Assembly: GCA_963665265.2 (NCBI GenBank)
Contig: OY762224.2
Span: forward strand, 62,001 to 126,000
Length of the DNA stretch: 64,000 nt
Direction: 5' to 3'
Origin: CAXXHQ01 sp963665265
GTDB lineage: Bacteria; Planctomycetota; Planctomycetia; Pirellulales; Thermoguttaceae
The first letter of the stretch is position 1. Each line of letters begins with the position of its first letter. The translations under genes and the position numbers were made by a program. Shown here piece after piece: positions 35,583 to 44,268 of the stretch. A model generated the notes under the pieces. That model did not search any database. It saw nothing but the letters and a program-made list of their open reading frames with translations, and was not told the DNA's origin.

Positions 35583-37340
35583 CTACTTAGAATCGCCGCG
35601 GAGCCACTTAGCTTCTTGTTTGACGGCTTTTTCGGAAAGGATGTTTTGCGATTCGTCTTTCGTGGCCGAGTAAATCGGCATGCGGTCGTTGCGGGTTCCG
35701 TAGAAACGTTTGGCGGCCGGGTTGCGAATAAAATCGGATATCCATTCTTCCGAGCCGTAGCCGTTTAAGTCGGGAGCGTTGCCGGAGCCAGGCTTGCCGC
35801 GGAACTTATGGCAATCGGTGCAGCCAAAGTCGCTGACGATCAGTTTGCGGCCTTCGGCGATCGCGGCGGCGTCTTTGGCGTCCGCCTCACGCTGGGCGGG
35901 CAAGGCGGCCTCGGCCGAGACGGCCTTGATCGCCTTTTCGAGCTTCGCTTTTTCGTCGGCGTCGAGATCGGCGAGGTTTTCTTTGACGAAATTGACCATC
36001 GCGCCGTTCTTAAACTTCGTCGCGCCAAAATAATCGGTCGAGACGATCCGCTTCGGATCGAGGAGGCCGGCAAGCCAAGCGCGGGTGGCGAAGCGGCCCA
36101 AATTCGGGGCGGAAGTTTTTTCGGCCCGCCACGCTGAGTCGTCACTAATATGGTCGTGACAGGCGAGGCATTGGTTTTTAAAGATAGCTCGGCCTTGCGT
36201 CTCGGCGTCGTCGCGGAGGAGCGTCAACGCTCCGGTCGGCGGAATGCCGAGGTTATCGGCCAACTTGAGAGCGCGATCGGCCTTGCGCAATTCCTCCACG
36301 ACGGCTCGGTTGTATGCCCTATCCCCTACGTCTTTGGTGTAAGAGTGAAATGTCAGCCCAACAGTTGCGACAAGGAGTCCCGCGGTCATGACGGAATTGA
36401 GCCATTGCCCCTCACGCATTTTAGCAATGAAAGGAAACCAAAACGCCAGAAAAACGATAGCGCCGGGAACTACGAAAATCGGAACGACCGCCCACTGACC
36501 GGGGAAGTAATGCGAGAATTCGTAGAGCGCGCGGAAGGCCCATTCCGGTCGAGCGGCGGCGTAAAAATTGGTCGGGTCCGGGTCGGCAGGCGAGCCGAGC
36601 GCGACTCCATCCGACCAAGCCAACGAGACGACGGCGGCCAAGGCGATCAGGCATGCGGCGGCGTTCAGGTAATACTGCGTCGAACTCGCGGCTCCTTCTG
36701 CGCCAGCAGAGCGCTCTACGCGCCGGGCGAAACGCATGCGGAGGCAAAGCACGAAGGCGAACGCGCCGGCAAGAAGGCCGATGTGAAAGGCCGTGAAGCG
36801 GGTAAGCGTGAGGTGACCGAAGTCGGGACCGCCGATCGCGATTTTGTAAATTGGCTCGCCGACGACGGGAAGCAACAGCAGATACTTCAAGCGAACCTGG
36901 GTGGCCGAGTACGAGGCTTGGCTCCACGAGAGCAAGTCGCCGGTGATCATCATTCCGAGCGCGAGCAATCCGAGCAAAAGCGTGGACCAATAGACAAGTT
37001 CGCGCGGAGCGCGATATCGGCCGGTGAAGATGCAATGCAGCAAGTTCAGGCCGATGACGACCGGCAAGGCTTGGCCGGCGAAGTGGTGGACGGCGCGAAG
37101 GAGCCAGCCGGAGGCGACGTGCGATTGGAGATAGTAGAGGCTTTCCCAAGCCGATTGAGCGCCGGGGCTGTAGTAGGCCCACAGAAAAAAGCCGGTGAGA
37201 GCTTGGACGACGAAGAGGAAGAGTGTGACGGCCGGAAGCGTCTGCCCCCAACTCGGTCGAGCGAGAGTCGCCGGGGCGTTCGTCGCCTGATCGCCGTCAA
37301 GCCATCCGGTTCGTTCGTTAAGCCAACTGAGCGGTTTCAT
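35583..37340 (-). CDS. Cytochrome b fused to two c-type haem domains, haem-bH ligands missing
   Basis: This 585-residue protein carries the cytochrome b/b6 core (about residues 1-335), then a soluble tail with two CxxCH haem sites, CLACH 391-395 and CTDCH 507-511. In helix B, RAVHHFAGQ gives H85, but the position 14 residues on is Asn99. TGRYRAPRE then aligns without a gap to the b6 pattern, and the nearest His is at 102. In helix D, TAFHIGLLAG gives H186, but the position 14 on is Leu200 and no His follows. So the first-of-pair histidines (haem bL) are kept and both second-of-pair ligands (haem bH) are lost. The quinol-site motif is PEWA (265-268). It probably forms a quinol-oxidising complex with the Rieske protein encoded upstream. 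Confidence 0.9.
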   Translation of the reverse strand: MKPLSWLNERTGWLDGDQATNAPATLARPSWGQTLPAVTLFLFVVQALTGFFLWAYYSPGAQSAWESLYYLQSHVASGWLLRAVHHFAGQALPVVIGLNLLHCIFTGRYRAPRELVYWSTLLLGLLALGMMITGDLLSWSQASYSATQVRLKYLLLLPVVGEPIYKIAIGGPDFGHLTLTRFTAFHIGLLAGAFAFVLCLRMRFARRVERSAGAEGAASSTQYYLNAAACLIALAAVVSLAWSDGVALGSPADPDPTNFYAAARPEWAFRALYEFSHYFPGQWAVVPIFVVPGAIVFLAFWFPFIAKMREGQWLNSVMTAGLLVATVGLTFHSYTKDVGDRAYNRAVVEELRKADRALKLADNLGIPPTGALTLLRDDAETQGRAIFKNQCLACHDHISDDSAWRAEKTSAPNLGRFATRAWLAGLLDPKRIVSTDYFGATKFKNGAMVNFVKENLADLDADEKAKLEKAIKAVSAEAALPAQREADAKDAAAIAEGRKLIVSDFGCTDCHKFRGKPGSGNAPDLNGYGSEEWISDFIRNPAAKRFYGTRNDRMPIYSATKDESQNILSEKAVKQEAKWLRGDSK

Positions 37341-37438
37341 GTTTGGTTTCGTTTTTTTCGTCAGGCACGGGGCGACCGACCTACTAAAGCCGGTAGCGGC
37401 GCACGCATTCGGCGCTCACCGTAGCGCCCTACATTCAT

Positions 37439-38011
37439 TTACGATCTATTAGCGACGCCGAGGGGGAACGTGCGGAATTTCACCCAAACGACGCCGTCAC
37501 GGATTTCGGTTTCGAGCGGGTCCATATCGCGGGGGGCCGAGGAAACGGCGTCAGTCCGTCTGCCGGTCAAATCGAACGAGGCGTTATGGCAAGGGCAATG
37601 GAAGCGCCCCCCTTCCCCTTCGGCTTCGAACAGAATCGAACAGCCCATGTGCGGGCAGACCGTTTGCAGGGCTTCGACCTTGTCTTTGCCCACGCGGCGA
37701 AGAAACACGGCGCCGATCGCCTCGTTGGGGAATTTATTCCACGCGTCGGCTCGCTCGGCGATGACCGACACGCGACGCGGCGAGCCGTCGTAGGCCAAAG
37801 AATCGAACGGAGCGAGCGGATAGAATTTTTCGCCGGCCGACTTACGACGGAGCGGATCGAAAAAGGCGACTACGCCCGAGGCGGTCGGGACTGCTAAGGC
37901 CGCAAGACCGACGAAGCCGGCGACGATTTTGGCCAAAAAAGCGCGGCGGCCCTCGATCGGCGAGGCTTCTTGCCGATCGCGCGGGGCGGAGGATTTTGAA
38001 TTATCGGCCAT
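37439..38011 (-). CDS. Rieske iron-sulfur protein
   Basis: This 190-residue protein has an N-terminal anchor near residues 25-50 and a Rieske domain. Cluster ligands are visible as C119-P-H121 and C139-x-x-H142, and the disulfide cysteines as C124 and C141 (VCPHMGC and HCPCHNASF). GRRAFLAKIVAG before the anchor resembles a degenerate Tat-type region but lacks a twin-Arg consensus. It supplies the high-potential electron acceptor for quinol oxidation with the cytochrome b encoded 98 bases downstream on the same strand. No separate cytochrome c1 gene is present; the fused c domains of the cytochrome b may replace it. Confidence 0.93.
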   Translation of the reverse strand: MADNSKSSAPRDRQEASPIEGRRAFLAKIVAGFVGLAALAVPTASGVVAFFDPLRRKSAGEKFYPLAPFDSLAYDGSPRRVSVIAERADAWNKFPNEAIGAVFLRRVGKDKVEALQTVCPHMGCSILFEAEGEGGRFHCPCHNASFDLTGRRTDAVSSAPRDMDPLETEIRDGVVWVKFRTFPLGVANRS

Positions 38012-38095
38012 CGACGATCGTCCTTAATCGCGGGCTACGCAAACATCGTTTCACCACAGAACGGCTGCGGTTTTACGGACCGTCCGGCGGCATTA

Positions 38096-39073
38096 TTACA
38101 TGGCGGCGCGGACCACGTCAAGAATCTTTTGCATGGCCGTGGGAAGCGGGTCTGCGATAAACAGGCCGGCCGCTTTTTTGTGTCCGCCGCCGCCGAAGAC
38201 CTCGGCTAATTTCGCGCAATTCACGTCGCACCGGCTGCGGAGGCTGATTTTGAATCCGCCGGTCTTCTGTTCAACGAGAATCACGGCGAACTGCGTGCCG
38301 TTGACGGCCAAAAGCATGTTGATTATATCTTCGCTTTCGGAAGGCAACGCGCCGGCGGCCTCAAAATCGCTCAGTTCCAGGAACGTGTAAATCAATCGAC
38401 CCTCGAGGTCGGGCGTGGCGTTGGCCAACGCGCGGCCGATCAATTTCAATCGGCCCAGCGTGTCATTTTCGTAAAGCTCTTTGTAAAGCTCGTCGGGCTT
38501 GGCTCCGGCCTCGATCAACCGGGCGACCAAACGATAGGTGTCGGCGGTCGCCGAGGAAAAACGGAACCAACCGGTGTCGGTGGCCACGGCGCAAAAGGCG
38601 GGAACGGCGATGCTCAGGTCCAACGCAACGCCGAGCGCGTCGGCGGCGTCGACGACGATGCGACCGGTCGCCTCGGCCTCAGTGTTCTTGAACGATTCGG
38701 CGCCGAGGTCGTCGGAACTGACGTGGTGATCGAGGACCATTTTCTTGCCGGGAAAGGCGCGAACGGCGTCGGACATCGGGCCGAGCTGCGCCCAGGCCGA
38801 GGTGTCGAGAACGATCAAGGCGTCGTAGGCGTTCAGCTCTTCGATCGTCGCCGAGACGCCGATTTGCTTAAAGCGTCCCTTGACGTCAAGGGAACGTAAG
38901 GAGTTCGGAAGCGCGAATCCGCCGCAGAGGAGGACTTCTTTACCAAGGCGTTCGAGAATCTCGGCGAAAGCGACCGTGCTGCCGATGGCGTCGCCGTCGG
39001 GCCGAATGTGCGTCGTAAGCACGAAACGTTGACGGCTCTTAATTTCATCCGCGAATTTATTCCAATCAATCAT
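38096..39073 (-). CDS. nrnA: DHH/DHHA1 phosphoesterase, NrnA type
   Basis: This protein of about 325 residues resembles bifunctional oligoribonuclease/PAP phosphatase NrnA. The DHH motifs are RPDGDAIGSTVA near residue 23, LDTSAWAQLG, and VLDHHVSSDDLG near residue 110. The C-terminal DHHA1 domain ends in FGGGGHKKAAG. Such enzymes finish RNA decay by degrading very short oligoribonucleotides. The ATG at 39073 lies two bases after the ribF stop, so the two genes form an operon; the longer frame into ribF is not needed. Confidence 0.9.
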   Translation of the reverse strand: MIDWNKFADEIKSRQRFVLTTHIRPDGDAIGSTVAFAEILERLGKEVLLCGGFALPNSLRSLDVKGRFKQIGVSATIEELNAYDALIVLDTSAWAQLGPMSDAVRAFPGKKMVLDHHVSSDDLGAESFKNTEAEATGRIVVDAADALGVALDLSIAVPAFCAVATDTGWFRFSSATADTYRLVARLIEAGAKPDELYKELYENDTLGRLKLIGRALANATPDLEGRLIYTFLELSDFEAAGALPSESEDIINMLLAVNGTQFAVILVEQKTGGFKISLRSRCDVNCAKLAEVFGGGGHKKAAGLFIADPLPTAMQKILDVVRAAM

Positions 39074-39075
39074 CG

Positions 39076-40089
39076 TTAACTTTCGCTTTTTTCTTTTTTG
39101 TCTTCGCACTTGGCGCTGAAATGCGCCGTCAGGTTTTTGGACGAGGTGGAGTCTTCACGGCGCCGGGCGTCGGCGTCGATCGTTCTCGCTGCAGCGACGT
39201 CGAGCGTCATTTGGCGGAGCAGCTCTTCGACGGAGTCGAACTTGAGCATATCGCGCAACCGGCCGTGGAAATCGACTTCGAGCGGTCGATCGTAGAGATC
39301 GCCGTCGAAATCGAGGAGGTGGACTTCGACTTTGACGAACCCGTCGCCGAAGGTCGGATTCGTTCCGAGGCTAATTGCGGCGGGGCGCGAGCCGCCGTCG
39401 TAGAAAGCATGTCCGGCGTAGATTCCCGGCGGAGGAAGGAGCACTTCAATCTGATCGACGTTGGCCGTCGGAAAACCGAGCTTGGCGCCGCGACCGGCTC
39501 CGTGAACGACCATGCCTCGGATGCGATAGGGGCGACCGAGCGCTTGAGCGGCGAGGTCGAGTCGGCCTTCGCGAACCAATTGACGAACTCGCGAACTGGA
39601 GACGACCTGTCCGGCGACTTCGACGGCCGAGGCGACTTCAAAACGGACTTCGTTCTGCTCGCAAAGTTTACCGAGAAGCTCGACGTTTCCGGAGCGGTTT
39701 CGGCCGAAAAAGAAGTTGGCCCCTTCGACCATCGCGCGGACTTGCAGTTTATCGCGGAGCACGTCGTCGAAGAATTTTCGCGGCTCGGTGTTGAGGAACT
39801 CACGATCGACGGGATAGACGACGGCGGCGTCGAGGCCGAAAGACTCGAAAATTTGAAGTTTTCGTTCGGTCCAAATCAAGGGAGATGGAGCGGCGTCGGG
39901 ACGAAGAAGGACGGCGGGATGGGGATCGAAAGTAAAAGCGACAGAAGGGCCTTTTACTTCGGCGGCCAAGGAGAGCGCCCGTTTAATGAGTCGAGCATGA
40001 CCGCGGTGGACGCCGTCGAAGTTTCCGACGGTGACGGCGCCGCCGCGAAGCGAATCAGGGATGTCGTCCAAGTTGCGATATCGCTTCAT
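39076..40089 (-). CDS. ribF: Bifunctional riboflavin kinase/FAD synthetase
   Basis: This protein of about 337 residues makes FMN and FAD. The N-terminal adenylyltransferase domain starts GAVTVGNFDGVHRGHARLI near residue 18 and has SSSRVRQLVREGRLDLAAQALGRPY near 170. The C-terminal flavokinase domain shows GAGRGAKLGFPTANV near 200, followed by PPGIYAGHAF and EVHLLDFDGDLYDR. The length is normal. It is in an operon with nrnA downstream; the linkage of ribF with an NrnA-type gene is common in bacteria. Confidence 0.95.
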   Translation of the reverse strand: MKRYRNLDDIPDSLRGGAVTVGNFDGVHRGHARLIKRALSLAAEVKGPSVAFTFDPHPAVLLRPDAAPSPLIWTERKLQIFESFGLDAAVVYPVDREFLNTEPRKFFDDVLRDKLQVRAMVEGANFFFGRNRSGNVELLGKLCEQNEVRFEVASAVEVAGQVVSSSRVRQLVREGRLDLAAQALGRPYRIRGMVVHGAGRGAKLGFPTANVDQIEVLLPPPGIYAGHAFYDGGSRPAAISLGTNPTFGDGFVKVEVHLLDFDGDLYDRPLEVDFHGRLRDMLKFDSVEELLRQMTLDVAAARTIDADARRREDSTSSKNLTAHFSAKCEDKKEKSES

Positions 40090-40297
40090 TTTTTATACCA
40101 ATTACAATCCGAAATCCGCGTTTGAACGCCTGTTTATCCTACGGGAAAACAGACTCCCTTCAGAGAACGAAGGCGCGGGCTTTGAATTGGACGGCAAAGG
40201 GCACGATAGGACGCAATAGCGCAAACGACCGGCGAAGCGGGAAGCGACGCCGGTCGAGACGTGATAATCGCGAAGGAAAAAGCGAAGCGAATACGTT

Positions 40298-40570
40298 CTA
40301 CTTCTTCGCGCCTTTGGCGGGGGCGGCGGCTTTGGCCGGCGCGGCGCCCTTTGCGCCCTTGGCCGGAGCGGCGTCGCCTTCTTCTTCCTTCTTCTTCTTT
40401 TTCTTTTTCATCGAGAGTTTGTACACGCGGACCTTGGGCAAGCCGATGGGGCTATCGCCTTCTTGCCAACGCTCGGCCGACTTCAAGCGATCCAAACGCT
40501 CGGCGCGACTTAACACGTTCTGGGCCTTCGACGAGCCTCGTCGGATCTTCAAGCTCTTGTCCATCGTCAT
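40298..40570 (-). CDS. Small basic protein (planctomycete/verrucomicrobial type)
   Basis: This 90-residue protein begins MTMDKSLKIRRGSSKAQNVL, continues with RAERLDRLKSAERW and GLPKVRVYKL, and ends in a Lys/Ala/Pro-rich tail with nine lysines in a row around residue 58. The core resembles a family of small basic proteins known from Planctomycetes, Verrucomicrobia and Chlamydiae, possibly ribosome-associated; the family match is from memory. The tail is like histone H1-type basic tails. AGGAG stands ten bases before the ATG at 40570. Confidence 0.8.
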   Translation of the reverse strand: MTMDKSLKIRRGSSKAQNVLSRAERLDRLKSAERWQEGDSPIGLPKVRVYKLSMKKKKKKKEEEGDAAPAKGAKGAAPAKAAAPAKGAKK

Positions 40571-41083
40571 GGGACGCGTACTCCTCTATCTATCTTCTAC
40601 CGTCTGTCACTTAATTATATCAGTCGCCAAAGTCGAGTTTCGCTCGACTAAAATTTGCCGTGATTAGGCGACCCCGCCTAGGGCCAGGGCCGGGAAACGA
40701 ATCAGTATATGGCGCCGAGGAAAAAACGGCAATAAGGAAACTGGGTAATTTCGAGGTCTTGGCCGGGAACCGATCGGGCTTCCGCGGTACCCCTCTTTTG
40801 GAAAAACGCCGCTCGTTCGGCGACAAAGGGCGAAAATTGTCGGTAACCCGTATTATCGGCCGACGCCTCCCTAATTCGCCAGGGGAGCGACGATTTTCTC
40901 GTGGAACCTCACGAAAGGGTTTTGTGTCTTGAAATCGCCCCCTGGGGAGCATATCCTTGATTGATTCGGAGTCGCCGTCCGAGCATGCGTAAACGGGGTA
41001 TCCCCCCCTCGCTTTCCTATGGGACGCGTCCAACGACGAATGACTACGCCTCTCCATTTCCCCGTACTATTTAGGTGATTTTC
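40571..41083. other. Gene-free region with folded leader potential upstream of ilvB
   Basis: These 513 bases lie between the divergent small-basic-protein and acetolactate synthase genes. The hairpin AGTCGAG/TTTCG/CTCGACT near 40632 is enclosed by an outer GTCGCC/GGCGAC pair. More GC-rich dyads follow near 40660-40690 and 40808-40830. A 12-codon reading frame (ATG 41040, MTTPLHFPVLFR, stop 41076-41078) runs into the ilvB start region. No consensus promoter is certain. Confidence 0.45.
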
Positions 41084-42883
41084 GTGCCCACAGCGCCCAA
41101 CGACAAGACGACCGACCAAGCCGCCGCCACCGTGAAAGCCGCCATGACGAGCGGCGCCGACATCGTGGTTCAAACGTTGGTAAACCACGGGGTCGATACG
41201 ATTTTCGCCTATCCGGGCGGAGCGAGCATCCCGCTGCATCAAGCTCTGACTCGTTTTCGCGACAAGTTGCGCGTGATTTTGCCGCGTCATGAGCAAGGAG
41301 GCGGATTCGCCGCGCAAGGTTACGCCCGATCGACGGGCCGGATCGGAGTGTGCATGGCGACGAGCGGACCGGGCGCGACGAACTTAGTGACGGCGCTGGC
41401 CGACGCCAAACTGGATAGCATTCCGTTGCTGGCGATCACCGGCCAAGTGAACGCCGCCGTGATCGGAACCGACGCCTTTCAAGAGACGCCGATCGTGGAA
41501 GTTTGCCGCAGCGTGACCAAGCATCACTATTTAGTAACCGACGTAAACGACGTGGCGCGAATCATTCGCGAAGCGTTCCTCGTGGCGACGACGGGCCGCC
41601 CGGGACCGGTGCTGGTCGATATCCCCAAGAACATTCAGCAGGCGATGACCACGCCCGATTACGACGCCCCGATGCAATTGCCGGGCTATCACGTCGGCGA
41701 GGAGCGAGCGACAAACGCCGAAATCGAGAAGTTCGCCGAGATGATTCACGCGGCGAAACGACCCGTGATTTACGCGGGAGGCGGCGTCATTAACGCCGAA
41801 GCTTCGGACGAGTTGTTCAAACTCGTCGAAAAGACGAAGATTCCCGTTACGACGACCTTAATGGGAATCGGTTGCTTCCCCGGCGATCATGAGCTTTCGT
41901 TGGACATGTTGGGCATGCACGGCAGCGTGTACGCCAACTACGCGGTCGATAACTGCGATTTACTGATCGCGCTCGGCGTCCGGTTCGACGATCGCGTGAC
42001 GGGTAAAGTGTCGGCGTTCGCCAGCCGAGCGAAGATCGTTCATGTGGACGTCGATCCCTCGGAAATCAATAAAATTAAGAAGCCGGACCTCGCGATTTGC
42101 AGCGACGTGAAGTACGCGTTGGCCGAATTGAACAAGGTCGTGCAAGCGCCGGAAGACCTGGACGAATGGCATCGCAAGATCGCGGTTTGGAAGCGGGACG
42201 AGCCGTTCCGCTACACGCTCGACTACCCGGGCATCGTTCCGCAAGAGGCGATTCATGAGCTTTGGAATTTGACCAAAGACATGGACACGTACATTTGCAC
42301 CGGCGTCGGACAACATCAAATGTGGTCCGCTCAATACTACAAGGTTCGTAAGCCGCGTCATTGGGCTTCGAGCGCCGGATTGGGAACGATGGGCTTCGGC
42401 CTTCCGTCGGCCATGGGCGTGAAGGCGGCGCATCCCGATTCGCTAGTCATCAACATCGAAGGCGACGGCAGCCTCTTGATGAACATTCAGGAAATGGCGA
42501 CCTGCTATTGCGAAAAACTTCCGGTCAAAGCGCTGCTGTTGAACAACATGCACCTAGGGATGGTCGTGCAATGGGAGGATCGGTTCCACGCGTCGAATCG
42601 CGCGCACACCTATTTGGGCTGCATCGACGATCCCGAGGCGACCGGCCAAGGCAACGGCGTGATGACCCCGGAAGATCGCTACTATCCGGACTTCATCGGC
42701 GTGGCGAAGGGTTTCGGCTGGGACGGCGAGACGATCTCGCGAAAAGAGGAATTGATTCCGGCGTTGCAGAAGATGATCGAGGCGCCGGGGCCATACATCC
42801 TTCAAGTTCAAGTGCCGTATCAGGAGCACGTTTTGCCGATGATTCCGGCCGGCATGACGGTCCACGATTTGATTAAAGAATAA
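41084..42883 (+). CDS. ilvB: Acetolactate synthase large subunit
   Basis: This thiamine-diphosphate enzyme of about 599 residues condenses two pyruvates, or pyruvate with 2-oxobutyrate, for branched-chain amino acid synthesis. Visible are the catalytic-Glu region PRHEQGGGFAAQGYARSTG, CMATSGPGATNLVT, the FAD-domain segment GMHGSVYANYAVDNCDLLIALG, and the ThDP/Mg motif EGDGSLLMNIQEM...NNMHLGMVVQWEDRF. The start is probably GTG at 41084, with AGGTGA five bases upstream; GTG at 41075 is the other option. No regulatory subunit gene (ilvN) follows: the next gene is convergent. A terminator sits right after the stop. Confidence 0.95.
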   Translation: MPTAPNDKTTDQAAATVKAAMTSGADIVVQTLVNHGVDTIFAYPGGASIPLHQALTRFRDKLRVILPRHEQGGGFAAQGYARSTGRIGVCMATSGPGATNLVTALADAKLDSIPLLAITGQVNAAVIGTDAFQETPIVEVCRSVTKHHYLVTDVNDVARIIREAFLVATTGRPGPVLVDIPKNIQQAMTTPDYDAPMQLPGYHVGEERATNAEIEKFAEMIHAAKRPVIYAGGGVINAEASDELFKLVEKTKIPVTTTLMGIGCFPGDHELSLDMLGMHGSVYANYAVDNCDLLIALGVRFDDRVTGKVSAFASRAKIVHVDVDPSEINKIKKPDLAICSDVKYALAELNKVVQAPEDLDEWHRKIAVWKRDEPFRYTLDYPGIVPQEAIHELWNLTKDMDTYICTGVGQHQMWSAQYYKVRKPRHWASSAGLGTMGFGLPSAMGVKAAHPDSLVINIEGDGSLLMNIQEMATCYCEKLPVKALLLNNMHLGMVVQWEDRFHASNRAHTYLGCIDDPEATGQGNGVMTPEDRYYPDFIGVAKGFGWDGETISRKEELIPALQKMIEAPGPYILQVQVPYQEHVLPMIPAGMTVHDLIKE

Positions 42884-42917
42884 ACGGCGCGTGCAAGCAG
42901 GCGCCCACCAATACTAG

Positions 42918-42950
42918 CGGTCCAGGTTAAACAGCCTGGGCCGTTTTTTT
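42918..42950 (+). terminator. Rho-independent terminator after ilvB
   Basis: CGGTCCAGG (42918-42926) pairs with CCTGGGCCG (42935-42943), with one G-U pair, followed by seven T. The stop codon of the convergent gene lies at the end of the T run. Confidence 0.88.
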
Positions 42951-44121
42951 ACGCCTTTTCCTTGGGGGCGCGGCGAATCGCGACGAGCCAGACGACGAAG
43001 GCGAAGACGGCCAGCGGGGCGAGCGTCTTGGTCGCCGGCATAAGAAGATCGAAGGGCCTTTCGATTTCGCCGCAGGTGAAAAAAGAAAGAACTCCCCACG
43101 CGGCGACGGTCCAGATCCGTTCTAGCTTATGCGGCCAACTTTGAAGAACCGCCCAAGCGGCCCAAGGACCGATGATGCAATAGGTGAGTTGCTCGGTCCC
43201 CGGTCCAAAGAGCAATTGCCACGCGGTCCACATCGAAAGAATCGCCACGAGCAGTTCCTTTTCGTCGAGCGCGCGGAATTTTTGCCGCATGCACCAGAGA
43301 AAGACTCCGAAAGCGGAGATGAGTTGCAGCGCCATGTATCCGACGGAGGAGACGGGAGGCCAAAGCGTTTCCCAGATCGTCCAGAAATCGCGGTAGCCGC
43401 CCCAACGAACCTGATGCAATCCGTGCTGAAATTCGATCCATTCTTGATAGCGCAGGACGACTTCGCCGTAAGGCTTGGTGAAAAACGGAATCGCGGCGAA
43501 GACGAGCATGCAAAGAGCGAACCGCCAAGCGAGCTCCTTGGGACGATGAGCGATAAGGAGCATGGCCAGGGCGACGGGCCAAAGTTTAACGTAAATCGGC
43601 AACGTCAAACAAACGGCGGCGAGCGTCCAACGCTTCTCCAAAACGCAAACGCTGGCGAAGATCGCAAAGGCCAAGATGAGCGAGTTCGTTTGACCGGACC
43701 ACAAGCCCGAGAGCGAGCCGACCAAACTGAGCGAATAAAAGTGAAGACGTCGCTGTAAGGGCCACTCGCCGGGAAGCAGTTTTCGGGCCGCCAGATACAG
43801 CGAGAAGAACAGTCCTCCGACGCTAAAAAGCCCCCAGAGCGCTTGTCCAAGGGCTGGCGGCAAAACGGCGAAAGGCGTGAACAAGACGGCGAAGGTCGGC
43901 GTGTACCGAAAGAGATCGGACACCGACGGATCTTGAACGTGAATTGGAAGATCGTGAATCCACCGTTCAGATCCGACTACGAAGATAGGATATACGGTGT
44001 GCGAACCGGGCACGACGAAGGCCTTGACCGTCAGCGCGACGGCGAAGGAAATCCAGAGGACGGCGGCGGCCGTAATCCATTTCCTGTCGGCGGCGGAATA
44101 GTTTTGCGAGAGATCGGGCAT
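42949..44121 (-). CDS. Polyprenyl-phosphate-dependent mannosyltransferase-like membrane protein (GT87/DUF2029)
   Basis: This 390-residue protein has about nine to ten membrane spans. The features fit GT87-type glycosyltransferases: the first outer loop carries DPSVSDLFRYTPTFAVLFTPFAVLP near residues 65-85, and later come LSGLWSGQTNSLILAFAIFA and LPIYVKLWPVALAMLL. Members add a sugar from a polyprenyl-phosphate donor to glycolipids or glycans at the membrane. The acceptor is unknown and no other glycosylation gene is adjacent. Confidence 0.82.
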   Translation of the reverse strand: MPDLSQNYSAADRKWITAAAVLWISFAVALTVKAFVVPGSHTVYPIFVVGSERWIHDLPIHVQDPSVSDLFRYTPTFAVLFTPFAVLPPALGQALWGLFSVGGLFFSLYLAARKLLPGEWPLQRRLHFYSLSLVGSLSGLWSGQTNSLILAFAIFASVCVLEKRWTLAAVCLTLPIYVKLWPVALAMLLIAHRPKELAWRFALCMLVFAAIPFFTKPYGEVVLRYQEWIEFQHGLHQVRWGGYRDFWTIWETLWPPVSSVGYMALQLISAFGVFLWCMRQKFRALDEKELLVAILSMWTAWQLLFGPGTEQLTYCIIGPWAAWAVLQSWPHKLERIWTVAAWGVLSFFTCGEIERPFDLLMPATKTLAPLAVFAFVVWLVAIRRAPKEKA

Positions 44122-44268
44122 TGGCGAATCAAAAGTGTTCGACGGACTGCGAGTTGCTCAAACGCTTCGGGCATTGTAGCGGCAAAACGGCCTATCGCAA
44201 GGCGAAGCGCCGCGGTTCCCGGCAAAACCGATCGATAAACGCTTGATTTGTCCGAAAAAAGCCCGACA

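Noticed and set aside
36150..37424. Plus-strand open frame of 424 codons antisense to cytochrome b
   Set aside because: The opposite strand encodes clear cytochrome b and haem c motifs, and the antisense product has none.
39121..40125. Plus-strand open frame of 334 codons antisense to ribF
   Set aside because: ribF motifs on the minus strand are unambiguous.
41040..41078. 12-codon frame as a branched-chain amino acid leader peptide
   Set aside because: It has only two Leu and one Val codons, not enough for attenuation control; it is kept only as a remark under the ilvB leader.
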